Positions 34,641 through 45,945 of a stretch of 64,000 bases of DNA are shown here, one piece after another; the stretch's first letter is position 1; each line of letters opens with the position of its first letter. The stretch comes from Dromiciops gliroides (Eukaryota; Chordata; Mammalia; Microbiotheria; Microbiotheriidae). Where the stretch lies: assembly GCF_019393635.1 (NCBI RefSeq), contig NC_057864.1, forward strand, positions 444,176,822 to 444,240,821, read 5' to 3'. The notes beneath the pieces were generated by a model. The model searched no databases and had not been told where the DNA came from. It saw nothing but the letters and a program-made list of their open reading frames with translations. The position numbers and the translations under genes were made by a program.

Positions 34641-35629
34641 CCTTTTCTCTGAGGAATTCAGAGGGGAAATGGCAATATCTTTTCTTTCCTATCTTCCTTC
34701 CTTTCTTCTTTTTTCTTCCTTCCTTCTTTATCTTTCTTCATTTATTTTTAGCATTGATTTTTTAAAAATTGAGTTCTAGATTCTCTCCTCTCCCACTCCC
34801 TCCCCATCAATTGAGAATACAAGCAATTTGTTATCAATTATACATGTGAAATCATATAAAACAGATTTCCAATTAGCCATGCTACAGAAAAAGATGAAAA
34901 GCAAGAAACATAAGTTTAAAAAAGTATGCTTCAATCTGTACTCAGAGTTCATCAGTTTTCTCTCTGGAGGTAGATAGAATTTTTTCATCATGGGTTCTTT
35001 TGAATTATCTTGGATCATTGTCTTGATCAGAATAGCTAAGTCTTTCACAATTTATCATCATTGTAATATTGCTGTTATTATATACAATGTCATCCTGGTT
35101 CTGTCACTTCCCTTTGCATCAGTTCATATAAGTCTTCCCAGGTTTTTCTGAAACCATCCTACTCACCATTTCTTATAACACCATATTATTCCAACACAAT
35201 CATATGCCACAATTTGTTCAGCCATTCCCCAGCTGGTACCCCCAATTTTAATTCTTTGACACCACAAAAGAGCTGCTGTAAATATTTTTGTACAAATAGG
35301 TACTTTTCCTTTCTCTTTGGGATATAGACCTAGTAGTGGTATTATTGGATCAAAGGATAGTCATAGTTTTGTAGCCCTTCAGGCATAGCTCCAAATTATT
35401 TCCAAAATTGTTTGGATCAGTCCACAACTCCGCCAATAATGTATCAATATCCCTATTTTTGTACATCCCCTCTAGGATTTATCATTTTCCTTTTCTGTCA
35501 TATTAGTCAAGCTGATAAGTATGAAGTGATACCTCAGAGTTGTTTTAATTTGCATTTCTTTAATCAACAGTGATTTAGAGCATTTTTCATGTGATCATTG
35601 ATTTTTTTCTTCTAAAAACTACCTGTTCA

Positions 35630-36094
35630 ATTTCAGAGAAACCTGGAAGGACTTACATGAACTGATGCTGGGGGAGATGAGCAGAACCAGGAGAACATTG
35701 TACACAGTATCAACAACATTGTGTGTTGATCATCAATGATAGACTTGAGTCTTCTCAGAAATACAATGGTCCAAGATAATACCAAAAGTCACATGATGGA
35801 AAATGCTCTCCAACTCCAGAAAAAAGAACTGTGAAATCTAGATGCAGATTGAAACATACTGTTTTTACTTTTTTTGGTTTTTGTTCTGATTCTTTTTTCA
35901 CATCATGACTAATGCAGAAATGTTTATTGTGATTGTACATATATAACCTATATCAGATTGCTTTCTGTCTTGGGGAGGGGGAAGGGAGGGTAGGGAGGGA
36001 GAAAAATTTGGAACTAGAAATCTTATAAAAACAAATGTTGAAAACTATCTCTACATGTAAATAGAAAATAATAAAATACTTTTATGATTAAAAA
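35630..36094 (+). mobile_element. 5'-truncated LINE-1 inserted in the antisense LINE-1
   Basis: TTTCAGAGAAACCTGGAAGG to ATAATAAAATACTTTTATG plus A tail. The left flank ACTACCTGTTCA (35619-35629) and right flank CCTGCCTGTTCA (36097-36108) form an imperfect target duplication. Nearly the same 3'UTR as the copy at 8961-9975. Confidence 0.9.
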
Positions 36095-36784
36095 AACCTG
36101 CCTGTTCACATGCTTTGACAATTTATTAATTGGGGACTCATTTTCAAAAATACATTTGACTCAGTTCCCTGTATATTTAAGAAAGAGCACTTTATCAGAT
36201 AAATGCTGTAGATTTTTTATCCAGGCCTTTTCTTCTAATTTTGGACACATTAGATTTGCTTGTGCAAAACTATTTTAGATTCATGCAATCAAAATTATGC
36301 ATTTTACTTCCCACAATCCTCTCTAACTGTTGTTTAATCATAAATTCTTCCCCTATGCATAGATCTAACAGGTCAAAATTTCTATGGTCCCTTAATTTGC
36401 TTATAATATCACCCTTTATGTCAAAATCACCTACCCAGTTTGACATTATCTTGGTATAGGGTATAAGATGTTGGACTATGCCTAGTTTCTGCCAAACTGC
36501 TCTCCAGTTTTTCCAGCAATTTTAATCAAATGGCCAGTTCTTTCCCCAAAACTTGGATTTTTGAGTTTATCAAATGCTAGATTAATATGGTCATTTCCTT
36601 CTGTGTATTGTGTACCTAATCCATTCCACCAATCTTCTCCTCTATTTCTTAGCCAGTACCAGATTGTTTTGATGATTACCCCTTTGTGATATAGTTTGAG
36701 ATCGGGTCCATCTAAGTTACCTTCCTTCATATTTTTTAATTGATTCCCTTCATTTTGTTGACCCTTTGCTTTTCTTTCTTTCTT

Positions 36785-36981
36785 TTTTTTTAATGTTATA
36801 GATTTTTATTGATACCTCTTCTTCTTTGTTTTGTTGTTTGTTTTTTGTGGGGCAATGAGGGTTAAATGACTTGCTCAGGGTCACGCAGCCAGTAAGTGTC
36901 AAGTGTCTGAGGTCAGATTTGAACTCGGATCCTCCTGAATCCAGGGCCGGTGCTTTATCTACTTCACCACCTAGTTGTCCC
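36785..36981 (-). mobile_element. WSINE1-type SINE in the antisense LINE-1
   Basis: GAGGGTTAAATGACTTGCTC to CACCACCTAGTTGTCC. TTGACCCTTTGCTTTTCT on the left and CTGACCCTTTGTTTTTCT on the right. Confidence 0.9.
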
Positions 36982-37104
36982 TGACCCTTTGTTTTTCTAG
37001 ATTAACTTTGTTGTTTTTTTCTAGCTCAAAAAAAATTTTTTTTTTGTAAACTGATTGGTATAGCACTGAATAAATAAATTAATCTAGATAGAATTGTCAT
37101 TTTT

Positions 37105-37247
37105 TTTTTTTAGTGAGGCAGTTGGGGTTAAATGACTTGCCCAGGGTCACACAGCTCATAAGTGTTAAGTGTCTGAGGCCGGATTTGAACTCGGGTACTC
37201 CTGACTCCAGGGCCGGTGCTCTATCCACTGCGCCACCTAGCTGCCCC
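37105..37247 (-). mobile_element. WSINE1-type SINE with 14-bp target duplication
   Basis: GAATTGTCATTTTT at 37091-37104 and 37248-37261; antisense copy, in the antisense LINE-1. Confidence 0.94.
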
Positions 37248-37540
37248 GAATTGTCATTTTTATAATATTGGCTCAGCCTACCCATGAACAATCTATATTC
37301 TCCAACTATTTAGATGTCTTTATTTGTATAAAAAGTGTTTTGTAGTTGTGTTCATATAGTCTCTGGGTTTGTTTTAGCAAGTAGACAACCAAGCATTTTA
37401 TAATGTCTATGGTTATTTTTAGTGGACTTTCTATTTCTTCCTGCTGATTTCTATTGATAATATTTAGAAATACCAATGACTTAGAATACCAATGGTTTTT
37501 ATTTTATATCCTGCAACTTTGCTAAAGTTGTTAATTATAT

Positions 37541-37695
37541 AGGGGAAGCTAGGTGGCACAGTGGATAAAGAACTGGTCCTGGATTTAGGAGGACCTGAGT
37601 TCCAATCAGGCCTCAGACATTTGACACTTATTAGCTGTGTGACCCTGGGCAAGTCACTTAACCCTCATTTCCCTGCAAAAAAAAAAAAAGACAAC
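37541..37695 (+). mobile_element. WSINE1-type SINE with 15-bp target duplication
   Basis: Starts AGGGGAAGCTAGGTGGCAC. AGTTGTTAATTATAT at 37526-37540 and 37696-37710, in the antisense LINE-1. Confidence 0.94.
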
Positions 37696-37749
37696 AGTTG
37701 TTAATTATATGAACTAGTTTTTTAGTTGAGTCGCTAGGGTTCTCCAAGT

Positions 37750-37983
37750 CTACCACTGTGTCATCTGCAAAAAGTGATAGTTTGGGGGCGGGGTTATTGT
37801 TTTTATTCCTTCAATTTCTTTTTCTAGTTTTATTACTATAGCTAGCATTTCTAATACAACACTGAATAGTTGTGGTGATGATGTATATCCTTGCTTCACC
37901 CCTGATTTTATTGGAAAAGCTTCTAGCTTATCTTCATTACAGATAATGCTTGCTCTTGGTTTTAGACAGGTAGTACTTATCAT
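37750..37983 (-). pseudogene. LINE-1 ORF2 reverse-transcriptase fragment
   Basis: The 77-codon open piece keeps the segment just before the catalytic FADD box and ends near FLQMTQW where YADD/FADDM would stand, so the catalytic Asp pair is lost. It is part of the surrounding antisense LINE-1. Confidence 0.8.
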
Positions 37984-38017
37984 TATAGAAAGGTTCCTTA
38001 TTCCTATGCTTTCTAGT

Positions 38018-38019
<2 letters not shown>

Positions 38020-38053
<34 letters not shown>
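38020..38053. repeat. (TG)n microsatellite
   Basis: Pure TG run, 17 units, within the antisense LINE-1 ORF2. Confidence 0.97.
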
Positions 38054-38055
<2 letters not shown>

Positions 38056-38345
38056 TTTAATAAGAATGGGTGTTGTATTTTGTCAAAAGCTTTTTCTGCA
38101 TATGATTTTGAGGTCTGCATTTTTTTTCTATTTTAATATGACTAATTAGGCCCTGCATTCCTGGTATAAATCCTACCTGGTCATAGTGTATGATCTTTGT
38201 GATACATTGCTGTAATCTTCTGTCTGGTGATATTTGTATCATAAAAGGAATTTTGTAGGACTCCTTTCCCTATCTTTTCAAATAGTTTATATAGTATTGG
38301 AATGAACTTTTCTTAAATGTTTCATAGAATTCACTTGTACAGAGG

Positions 38346-38895
38346 CAATCTCTCATTGTCACTCTCCTAGTCTGGAAGAAGAAACCTTCCAAGAAATACA
38401 AACTTTCAAATGAAGAGTCAACCTGGAGTGTTCATGTGTCTGTTGAGGGGTGGCATGTGGAATTCCAGTGTTCTTTGTACTAGGAAATAATTTTAGCATC
38501 ATACTCTGTCCATCTGGACATCATTAATATTGTCAGCCACTCCCTTCAATAGCCTTTAATGTCTAAATAATTACTCCCTGTGGCTATAATCCTACATGAT
38601 GTCACTCCCCTCCTGATTTGCATTTCCTAGATAACAGACAGCTTGGGAATTATAGGAGGCTTTGCTTACTATTATGAAAGCCTAACAGTTACTCCCCCCC
38701 ATCACCCCCATCAGAGAAGTCCCCTCCTCTAAATCTGTCACCAAAATGTACACCCTTCCCCCACTCAATTACTGTTCTCCTTCTCCTAGTGTACCATGCC
38801 TCATCTCTGGCTGTCTTCACAAAGCCTATCACCAGAGAATAAGGGGAAATTCAACCAATCATTCATATATTTGCATGTTGCCCCCCCCCCCAGAG
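38346..38895. other. Unassigned stretch
   Basis: No gene; no repeat recognised. A C-run sits at 38881-38891. Confidence 0.35.
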
Positions 38896-38899
38896 GATA

Positions 38900-39095
38900 A
38901 TAGGATTTAAAGCTAGAAGGGATTTTAAAGAACATCTACTCCAAACGTTCTGTATATAAATGAGGGAACTGAGATCCAGAGAATTACTTGTCCTGGGTGA
39001 TACAGGTAGAAAACAATAGAGACCCGGTTTGAGTTCACATTCTCTGACTTTACATACATTGTTCTTTTCAAAACACCATGCTGCTCTTCAAGTAT
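38900..39095 (-). repeat. MIR SINE fragment
   Basis: AAATGAGGGAACTGAGATCC, GAATTACTTGTCCTGGGTGA, then AACACCATGCTGCTCTTC. Confidence 0.6.
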
Positions 39096-39145
39096 CCTAT
39101 AACTGATGACATTTCCCACTTTTCCTTTAGGTTACTTTGAAATGG

Positions 39146-39385
39146 CAGGCAGCTAGGTGGTGCAGTGGATAGAGATCTGGGTGGGGAGTCAGGAAGACCT
39201 GAGTTCAAATCCAGCCTCAGACATTTACTAGCTGGATGAGTGTGGGCAGGTCACTTAACTCTGCCTCAATTTTCTCATCTCTAAAATAAGCTGGAGAAGA
39301 AAATTCCAAACTTCTCCAGTATCTTTGTCAAGAAAACCCCAAATGGAGTCATAAAGAGTCAGACACCATTGAAACAACACTGTAT
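39146..39385 (+). mobile_element. Long CORE-SINE (MAR1-like)
   Basis: GGCAGCTAGGTGGTGCAGTG, GAGTTCAAATCCAGCCTCAG, then tail AGTATCTTTGTCAAGAAAAC and AAAGAGTCAGACACCATTGA. Confidence 0.88.
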
Positions 39386-39717
39386 GATCATGAACAAATA
39401 ATTAATTGGATCTAAGGTTTCTTAACTTCCTGATCTCTGAAATGTTGACAATAATACCTGTAAGTCCTTCCTCATAAGCTTATTATGAAACTCAAATGAG
39501 GTCATATAGGCACAGTGATTTGCAACCTTTAAAACTATATAAAGTCATTTGTTTTTATTTCCCCTCCAAGTCCTTTACTTATATCTGTCTCCTCACTATC
39601 CAGAAATGCTAATAATACCTGAGATGTAAATTGTACTTTACAAAGAACTTATTTTTTTCTTTCACATTTGATCCTTACAGATTTAGGGTTGGACAAGAAC
39701 TTAGAAGTCATGTGGTC
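39386..39717 (+). repeat. MIR fragment and unassigned sequence
   Basis: TCATAAGCTTATTATGAAAC and GCACAGTGATTTGCAACCTT resemble the MIR 3' part (39400-39545). Nothing is recognised beyond. Confidence 0.45.
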
Positions 39718-39903
39718 CAGGGCTTCTTAAACTTTTTCCACTTGGGGCCCCTTTTTCCCTGAGAAATTTTTTATGTGGCCCTGGGTATTTAAGTGTATAA
39801 AATAGGTACACATAACCTTTTACTGTAGCCAAATTTTTAATGACCCCCACATTCAGTTATATGACCCCATTTTGGGTTGCAACCCACAGTTTAAGAAGCT
39901 AGG
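39718..39903. mobile_element. Small non-autonomous hAT-type DNA transposon
   Basis: Terminal inverted repeats: CTTCTTAAACTTTTT at the left (about 39722) and CAGTTTAAGAAGCTAGG at the right (about 39888). The interior contains ATTTTGGGTTGCAACCC. It interrupts a MIR/L3 sequence that resumes at CTAATTCAACCCCTCATTTT. Confidence 0.6.
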
Positions 39904-40240
39904 ATCTAATTCAACCCCTCATTTTACAGATAAATAAACTAAAGCCCAGAAATTTTGAGAAAAGGCCAAAAAGCAGAGATGGGATTCAAACCCAGGTCTT
40001 TTCCCGATTATATCATCTTATCTCCCCTATGAGCTAATCAACAGGATCAGCTGGAGATAATCAATGAGGTAGGCAGGGCAGGTACCATTGTGCCCATTTC
40101 AGAGATGAGGACAACTGAGACTTCCAAAGCTACACGACTAGTCATTAGGGATTCCAGGGCTTCAAATCATGTCTTCTGACCCCAGTTTCAGTTGATTTGT
40201 TTTCCTGTAATACACCATGATTAAGTACTTTCCACTTGAA
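39904..40240 (-). repeat. MIR fragments
   Basis: CCTCATTTTACAGATAAATA (39916) and a second piece, CCCATTTCAGAGATGAGGAC (40091). Confidence 0.6.
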
Positions 40241-40424
40241 GAAGATTACCCATTTTAGGAATAGGATCCCTTAGTGATAGTTCAGAAATTGATAGAAAAT
40301 GGAGAATGTTCTCTTTCTAAGTGATTTCATTTCATTTAGTTTTCACATTTTTCCTAAATATTATTTTATTTCCCTTTCTCCCATCACTGCCTGCTTTCTG
40401 TTCTCTTTCTCTCTCCCAGACACA

Positions 40425-40427
<3 letters not shown>

Positions 40428-40510
<83 letters not shown>

Positions 40511-40602
40511 GTCTCTCTCTCTCTCTCCCTCCCTCCCTCCCTCCCTGCTTCCCCCTCTCCCTCCCCTTTCTCTCCCTCCCTCTCCTCCTTCTTCTCTCTC
40601 TC
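40428..40602. repeat. (CT)n microsatellite with (CCCT)n flank
   Basis: CT run to about 40526, then CCCTCCCT and mixed pyrimidines. It accounts for Ser/Leu-repeat frames on the plus strand and Arg/Glu-repeat frames on the minus strand. Confidence 0.97.
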
Positions 40603-41095
40603 TCTCATACTCACAATGTCCATTTTATTATGCCTATTTACTTTTCTTTCCATAACTACTTTTGAACTGTGTCAACATCATACCAGACCTGTAAATAGAA
40701 AACACACAATGCAGTCAAGCATCCAGATGTTTCAACACATCTGTATGGTTGGCACCAAGTTAACAATCACATCTGGATGATGGACTGAATATTTTTTTTT
40801 ACCTTTCAGTGAGATAGTTTGGTATTTAACAGAGCCCTTGAAGCTCGAATCTTGCCTGAGTTATTGTGTGTTGGAAATCCTTGCCTCTTAACACATGAAA
40901 ATATCACTGGCAGAGATTTTGTCATCTGAAGGATGAAGAAATCTGTCTTCCCTCTGTCTCAAGCGGTACAGCCTAACCCTATGCCCCAGTTGCTTTTCTT
41001 TTCCCCCAAAAGAGCAAGTAAGAACTGATGTTATCTCCATCCTTTTCTTCCTCAGAAGAAGGGGGAAAGGATAAGGCTGTTTTTGACCCAAACAC
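40603..41095. other. Unassigned stretch
   Basis: No gene or recognised repeat; a 67-codon minus-strand frame at 40888-41091 has no domain. Confidence 0.35.
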
Positions 41096-41099
41096 TTCT

Positions 41100-41262
41100 T
41101 TCACTATAAAGTTCTCCAGAAACTGTCAGAGACCTAGTTTTGCTATCATACCCCCTTGAGGGTAAGGGGCTGTCTTTTACCTCTTTTCAAACCTTCAGCA
41201 CTATGTGCCTGGCACATAGTAGGTATTTAATAAATGTTTATTTGTTACTTGATTGATGATCA
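41100..41262 (+). repeat. L2 3' terminus, sense
   Basis: TGAGGGTAAGGGGCTGTCTT, CACTATGTGCCTGGCACATA, then TAATAAATGTTTATTTG. Confidence 0.75.
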
Positions 41263-41550
41263 TTTCCTGCCTAGTTCCAGAATTCTTTAGTTTCCTTGTT
41301 TCCACTTGGCATCACAACAACTGTTTTTTTTTTATTTTAATCGAAAATGGAAAACAATTGTTCCTGTCCATTCTTTTAGACAATGTTCCCTCCATTATTC
41401 TATTTCTTTTATCCTCAGGTAACTAGGAATCATATTGTGCTGTCTCTCTTGGACCTCTCATAAAAGCAATATCTCTGGAGGTTCTCCCAAGCAGGAGCAC
41501 ATTCTTTCTTATCTGTTGTATTGAAAACCATAGTCCATGATATTGACATG
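41263..41550. other. Unassigned stretch
   Basis: No gene or repeat recognised. Confidence 0.3.
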
Positions 41551-41559
41551 GTAAGTACA

Positions 41560-41985
41560 TGACACATTCAAGTTGGCAAAGCCTTTTACCCACATTATTT
41601 CATTTGAGTCTCACAATGGCCTTACCTCACTAGTAGATAATGGACATGTAGATTCCATAGTCCCTACTCTCAAAGAAATTATTATCTAATTAGGGGGAGA
41701 AAAAAATGACCGCATGAAATAATCAGAGACTAGTACTAGATGGTATTTACTCGGGGCTGCATTATGTGGCATAGATTGATAGTTTTAAAGAACTTTAGGA
41801 GGTCGGAGAAGATTTCCTAGATGAGATGCGATTATTATTTTCATTGCACAGATGAGGAAACTGAGGTTCTAGAGAGATGAAGTAGCTAGTCTACAGTCAC
41901 ATAATGACTAAACCTTTAAGGAGGATTAAAGCCCAGATCTTCCTGACTCCTTTTCCAAAACTCTACTCACTATAATACTGACTCT
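41560..41985 (-). repeat. MIR-type fragments
   Basis: TTCATTTGAGTCTCACAATG and CATTGCACAGATGAGGAAAC, then TCTTCCTGACTCCTTTTCC. An L2-like piece (CATAGTCCCTACTCTCAAAG) lies between them at 41655-41720. Confidence 0.6.
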
Positions 41986-42009
41986 AAGTAGTTTTCAAGC
42001 TTTGATGAA

Positions 42010-42390
42010 ATTGTTGTTCATTTGTTTCCATTTGAGGTTTTGTTGACAAAGATACTGGAGTGGTTTGCCATTTTCTTCTCCAGCTCATTTTACAGATGAG
42101 GAAACTGAAGCAAATAGGGTTAAGTGATTTGCCCTGGGTCACATAGCTAGTAAGTATCTGAGACCAGGGGGCAGCTAGGTGGCGAAGTGGATAAATTACT
42201 GGCCCTGGATTCAGAAGGACCTGAGTTCCAATCTGGCCTCAGACACTTGACACTTACTAGCTGTCTGACCCTGGGCAAGTCATTTAATCCTCATTGCACT
42301 GAAAAAAAAAGTATCTAAAGCCAGATTGGAACTCAGGTCTTCCTGACACTAGGCTCAGTGCTCTAGCTATAGCTCTACCTAGCTGTGCCT
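42010..42390 (-). mobile_element. Long CORE-SINE, split by a WSINE1-type SINE
   Basis: TTTCCATTTGAGGTTTTGTT, GACAAAGATACTGGAGTGG and CTGGGTCACATAGCTAG, then after the insertion CCAGATTGGAACTCAGGTC and CTCTACCTAGCTG. Confidence 0.88.
42167..42310 (+). mobile_element. WSINE1-type SINE inside an antisense CORE-SINE
   Basis: GGGGCAGCTAGGTGGCGAAG to TTGCACTG plus A tail. GTATCTGAGACCA (42154-42166) recurs as GTATCTAAAGCCA (42311-42323). Confidence 0.94.
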
Positions 42391-42439
42391 ATTGATGAAA
42401 TGACATAAAATGAATTAGTCATTACTCTGATGCTGATAT

Positions 42440-42700
42440 GGAAGAAATGTGGGATATAGTGAAAAGTGCTAAACATGGAATCAAGAGGGATCTTGGGTTC
42501 AAATCTCGCCTCTAACAAGTTTGTATGACCTATCAGCAAATCAGAATCTCTCCGAGCTTCAGTTTTGTCTTCTGAAAAAAATAATCCACATAATACTTCC
42601 CTTGGAGAGTTATTGAGAGAAGGAGATGAAGCAACATATGTAAAAAATTTTTGTAAACCTTGAAGTGCTATATATTTGTCAGGTGTTATTAACCCAACCT
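42440..42700 (+). repeat. MIR SINE, nearly full
   Basis: GATATAGTGAAAAGTGCTAA, GTTCAAATCTCGCCTCTAAC, TATCAGCAAATCAGAATCTC, then AACCTTGAAGTGCTATATAT. Confidence 0.75.
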
Positions 42701-43634
42701 CACAGAAAAGTAAATTGAGGCTGAGTGCTAATTACTGTCTACTATAATACTAAAAAAACCCACCATGACTAAAGTAGATTTTGTCCACACATGGCACCTG
42801 GTTGGTATGGTTTGACGTAAGTGAAAGATCAGGGCATTTCAAGTTGTTTTTAAAAGCTAAATTCAATCAAGCATCTATTTTGTTCTCTATAATGCCCATC
42901 CATGGATTATGATTGCTTTCTATTTTTCCATTGGATATGTGAAGACGCAGCCCTGGTCAGTTCAGTCAAAAACAAACAAACAAGAAAAAAATCAGTCAAT
43001 TTAGTGGGGAAAAAAAACCTCAGAGCAACGTGTGGTCTGGCGCCTCTTTGGACTATACTAAGTGGCTCAGGGTCACAGAAGGGGTCCTTGGGAGAGGAGA
43101 GAGGCACTCCCTGCTGTCCTGCCTCCTGTGGAAATTCATGACCCTCTCTATGGAAGCTGGTGCTGCATTCCCGCCCCCCCTCAATGTTCTCTTGTCCTCC
43201 TGTCTTACCATCCTCGGCCACGAGTCCATTGTGTTATTTGTGCACTGTTTCTAATGGTTATATTCATCTTTAAGGCAAAGAGAAAGAATCAGGAGTCACG
43301 ACTCATGTTTTCAAACTCTTATGTGCATCAAAAGAATTCACTGCTTTCTTTTTTTCTCCATCATGTGGTCTCCTCTCCCCTCCCCCTCCCTTTTCCCCCT
43401 TCTTTCATTCCCATTCCCCCCCACCTCCCTCCCTCTACCTTCTCCCAGAGGAGGTGACAGACGGTCCTGTAATTTGGTTCCATTCGCTCGACTGGAGCAA
43501 CACCTGCCCCCCTCCCTTGGGATGGGAGGGTCTCATCCCAGACCATACAAGAAGCCAAAGACAAATCTAAGCCCCAAATGCAAATATAAGAGGGGAGAGA
43601 AGCACAGGCACACACATCCCAGTCTTCCACCCCC

Positions 43635-43636
<2 letters not shown>
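42701..43636. other. Unassigned, mostly unique stretch
   Basis: Somewhat GC-richer from 43020 to 43600. Overlapping frames of 70-131 codons occur on both strands, with no domain and C-rich or CA-repeat content. No recognised repeat apart from the adjoining (CA)n. Confidence 0.35.

Positions 43637-43683
<47 letters not shown>
43637..43683. repeat. (CA)n microsatellite
   Basis: Pure CA run, about 23 units. Confidence 0.98.
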
Positions 43684-43686
<3 letters not shown>

Positions 43687-43859
43687 ACTCTGGACACAAG
43701 TCAAGACAATTGAATAACTCTTGACCCATCCGTATTATCTACATTATATAAAAAAGAAGAAACCCCATATCACCCCCTAAAAGTTTAGGTAGACTTTGTT
43801 TTCTTTCTCACTGGTTGTTTCTGGAGTTATTGATCTGCCCTTCAATAGATAGATAATAT

Positions 43860-44350
43860 ATCACAATCAAGGAAAATGATGGCTAATGTTGCACTTACAG
43901 TGGTATCAAAACTGAGAAACAAGGCTAAGAGGTTTAAAGCCCTGAGTTGGTTGAAACTGACAAACCTGTATTTATCAGCAGTAGAAATAGGTCTCCATGG
44001 TAATTATATATGAAAGGAATAGTTCTTTTTCCCCCTCCTTCTCCCCACTGGGTATTTACTTTCCTTCTTCAAGTTCTCTTGTTACCACAAAAAGCTCCTG
44101 TAAAAAAACAATGATTTCTTTCCCCAAGTATATGGAATAATGCAAAGGGACCTAACCATTAAGCCTTTCTAACTATTTCCCAAAGCGTGAGTGCTAGGAG
44201 GCTCAACCTGATGAATGACTCATTCTGAATTCTCATGAGGCCTGATAGAGAGCAATAATGTGTGTTTGTTGTCAGCAGCTAAACCTTTCAACGATCAGAC
44301 TTAGTATGGGGCCCCATATTTGTCCGAGTCCAGTGCCTTACCTTTTTTTA
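43860..44350. promoter_or_regulatory. Candidate conserved non-coding element with RFX-like X-box
   Basis: About 490 bp of complex sequence with no recognisable repeat in an otherwise repeat-dense interval. GTCTCCATGGTAAT at 43991-44004 is close to the palindromic RFX X-box (GTTNCCATGGNAAC) and abuts a TAATTA homeodomain core at 44001-44006. There is no comparative support here. Confidence 0.25.
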
Positions 44351-44397
44351 ATGGTGCTGGGGTGTCTGATGTTGACCTTAATGGACAAGTCCAATGA

Positions 44398-44600
44398 GCA
44401 GTGTGGTATAGTAGAAAGAGTACTGTATTCATAGACAAAGAATCTGGACTCAAAAGCCAAGTTTTGCCATTTAACAGATTTGGGGCAAGTCACTTAATTT
44501 TTCTGGGCCTTTACTTTCCTTATCTGTAAAATATTGGAATTGGACATGTGAACTTTTAAGATTCTTTCCAGTTCTAAAACCTGTGATCTTGAAGTCTGGT
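44398..44600 (+). repeat. MIR SINE, nearly full
   Basis: CAGTGTGGTATAGTAGAAAG, GGGGCAAGTCACTTAATTTT, CTTATCTGTAAAATATTGG. Confidence 0.8.
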
Positions 44601-44639
44601 TCTCAGTTGTATTTCTCATGAGTGCCATGTGGTCACAGG

Positions 44640-44830
44640 TTCATGGGAAGAGAGAGTTAGGAAAGATCTTGGAGATGATCACAGTCATTTCTACTAAAAG
44701 GACCCAGAGAGGAAAGTAGACTTGCTTGAAGTCATATAGCTATCAAGTGGGAAAGGCAGGAATTGATCCTAGATGCTTTATTCTAATATTCTTTCGACTA
44801 CATCATATGATAAACTTTTTGTAACCATTT
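44640..44830 (-). repeat. MIR SINE fragment
   Basis: AGGACCCAGAGAGGAAAGTA, then TTGAAGTCATATAGCTATC. Confidence 0.55.
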
Positions 44831-45370
44831 CTTTAAAAAAATGAAAACACTAACAGACTTGACATTCCCACTCCAGTTCTCATGGTCCTAAGGCTATGTA
44901 GGCAAGAAAACTATTGGTTGCCCTTATATGAGTGGAACAAGAGTGGTAGTGCCAAAATTCTGCCCTCACTCCAAACACATAGAGGACTCCCTTAAATTAA
45001 TTGTCTGCACTCACATCTCTGATATACATGTCATAGAATTGGGGCCATTGCTCTGATCACTATAGAATCCCAACCATTTGGGAACATTTTCACTGTGCCT
45101 AATTAAAAATGGATGGAAGAAAATCTTCATTTATTCCATCCCAAATTCTTGACTGTAGATAGAATCTAATTTGGCTACAGTTTAAATCAATTGCTCACTC
45201 CCTAGATCCAGTGCCACCCATGGGGCATCTCAAGGCAGTGAAACTGATCTGTTGTTAAAGGTGACTGGTGTTAGGCATGTCAAGGGGTGGAAGGACAAGA
45301 GGGGCATGGAACTGGGTAGGAAGCTTGGAAATCTTTTGTTTTTAGAGAACTGGGGATAGAGGACAAGGTT
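44831..45370. other. Unassigned stretch
   Basis: No gene. The L2/L3-like phrase AAGGGGTGGAAGGACAAGAG is too short to call. Confidence 0.3.
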
Positions 45371-45387
45371 AAGAATGTGAACTTTGG

Positions 45388-45550
45388 GGGCGGCTAGGTG
45401 GCGCAGTGGATAAAGCACCGGCCCTGGATTCAGGAGGACCTGAGTTCAAATCTGGCCTCAGACACTTGACACTTACTAGCTGTGTGACCCTGGGCAAGTC
45501 ACTTAACCCCCATTGCCCTGCAAGAAAAAACACACACACACACACACAAA
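45388..45550 (+). mobile_element. Young-looking WSINE1-type SINE with 17-bp target duplication
   Basis: Matches the family consensus almost throughout (GGCTAGGTGGCGCAGTGG to CCATTGCCCTGCAAG). AAGAATGTGAACTTTGG at 45371-45387 and 45551-45567 is exact. Its tail has become (CA)n at 45531-45548. Confidence 0.96.
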
Positions 45551-45633
45551 AAGAATGTGAACTTTGGTTGGCTGGGAAAAGTAAAGAGCTATGAGGTGAA
45601 TGGAGTCAAAGGAAGGATATAAATGGTCAGGCA

Positions 45634-45787
45634 GGGGGCAGCTAGGTGGCTCAGTGGATAAAGCATGGGCCCTGGGTTCAGGAGTACCTGAGTTCAAATC
45701 TGGCCTCAGACTCTTGACATTTAATAGCTGTGTGACCCTGGGCAAGTCATTTAACTGTCATTGCCTCAGGGAAAAATAAACAAACAA

Positions 45788-45837
<50 letters not shown>

Positions 45838-45945
45838 GAATGAATGAATGAATGAATGAATGAATAGGTAAGTAAGCAAGTAAACAAACAAACAAATAAA
45901 TGAATAAATAAATAAATAGATGAATAGATAGATAAATAAATAAAT
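45634..45945 (+). mobile_element. WSINE1-type SINE whose tail expanded into a microsatellite
   Basis: SINE body 45634-45775, then about 170 bp of (CAAA), GATA, TGAA and AAAT tetranucleotides up to 45945. The target duplication AAATGGTCAGGCA is at 45621-45633 and 45946-45958, so the whole array lies inside the insertion. Confidence 0.94.

Larger units (their letters stand above)
34735..38345 (-). mobile_element. Long antisense LINE-1 (ORF2 RT to 3' end), with nested insertions
   Basis: Its 3' end is at the left (AATTGAGTTCTAGATTCTC). Going right the antisense ORF2 tail appears (TGGGATATAGACCTAGTAGT; ACCCCTTTGTGATATAGTTT), then the reverse transcriptase at 37983-37750 ([20 protein letters not shown], then GVKQGY and [10 protein letters not shown]). 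That matches the L1 RT motif with R/K-QGCPLSP altered to KQGYTSSP. Inserted are a sense LINE-1 (35630-36094), three SINEs and a (GT)n. The frame is broken; inactive. Confidence 0.88.

Noticed and set aside
40299-40665. 114-118-codon Ser/Leu-repeat frames and an Arg/Glu-repeat frame
   Set aside because: Translations of the (CT)n microsatellite.
42902-43457. Overlapping 74-131-codon frames on both strands
   Set aside because: No domain, no splice context, several frames mutually overlapping; one runs into the (CA)n tract.
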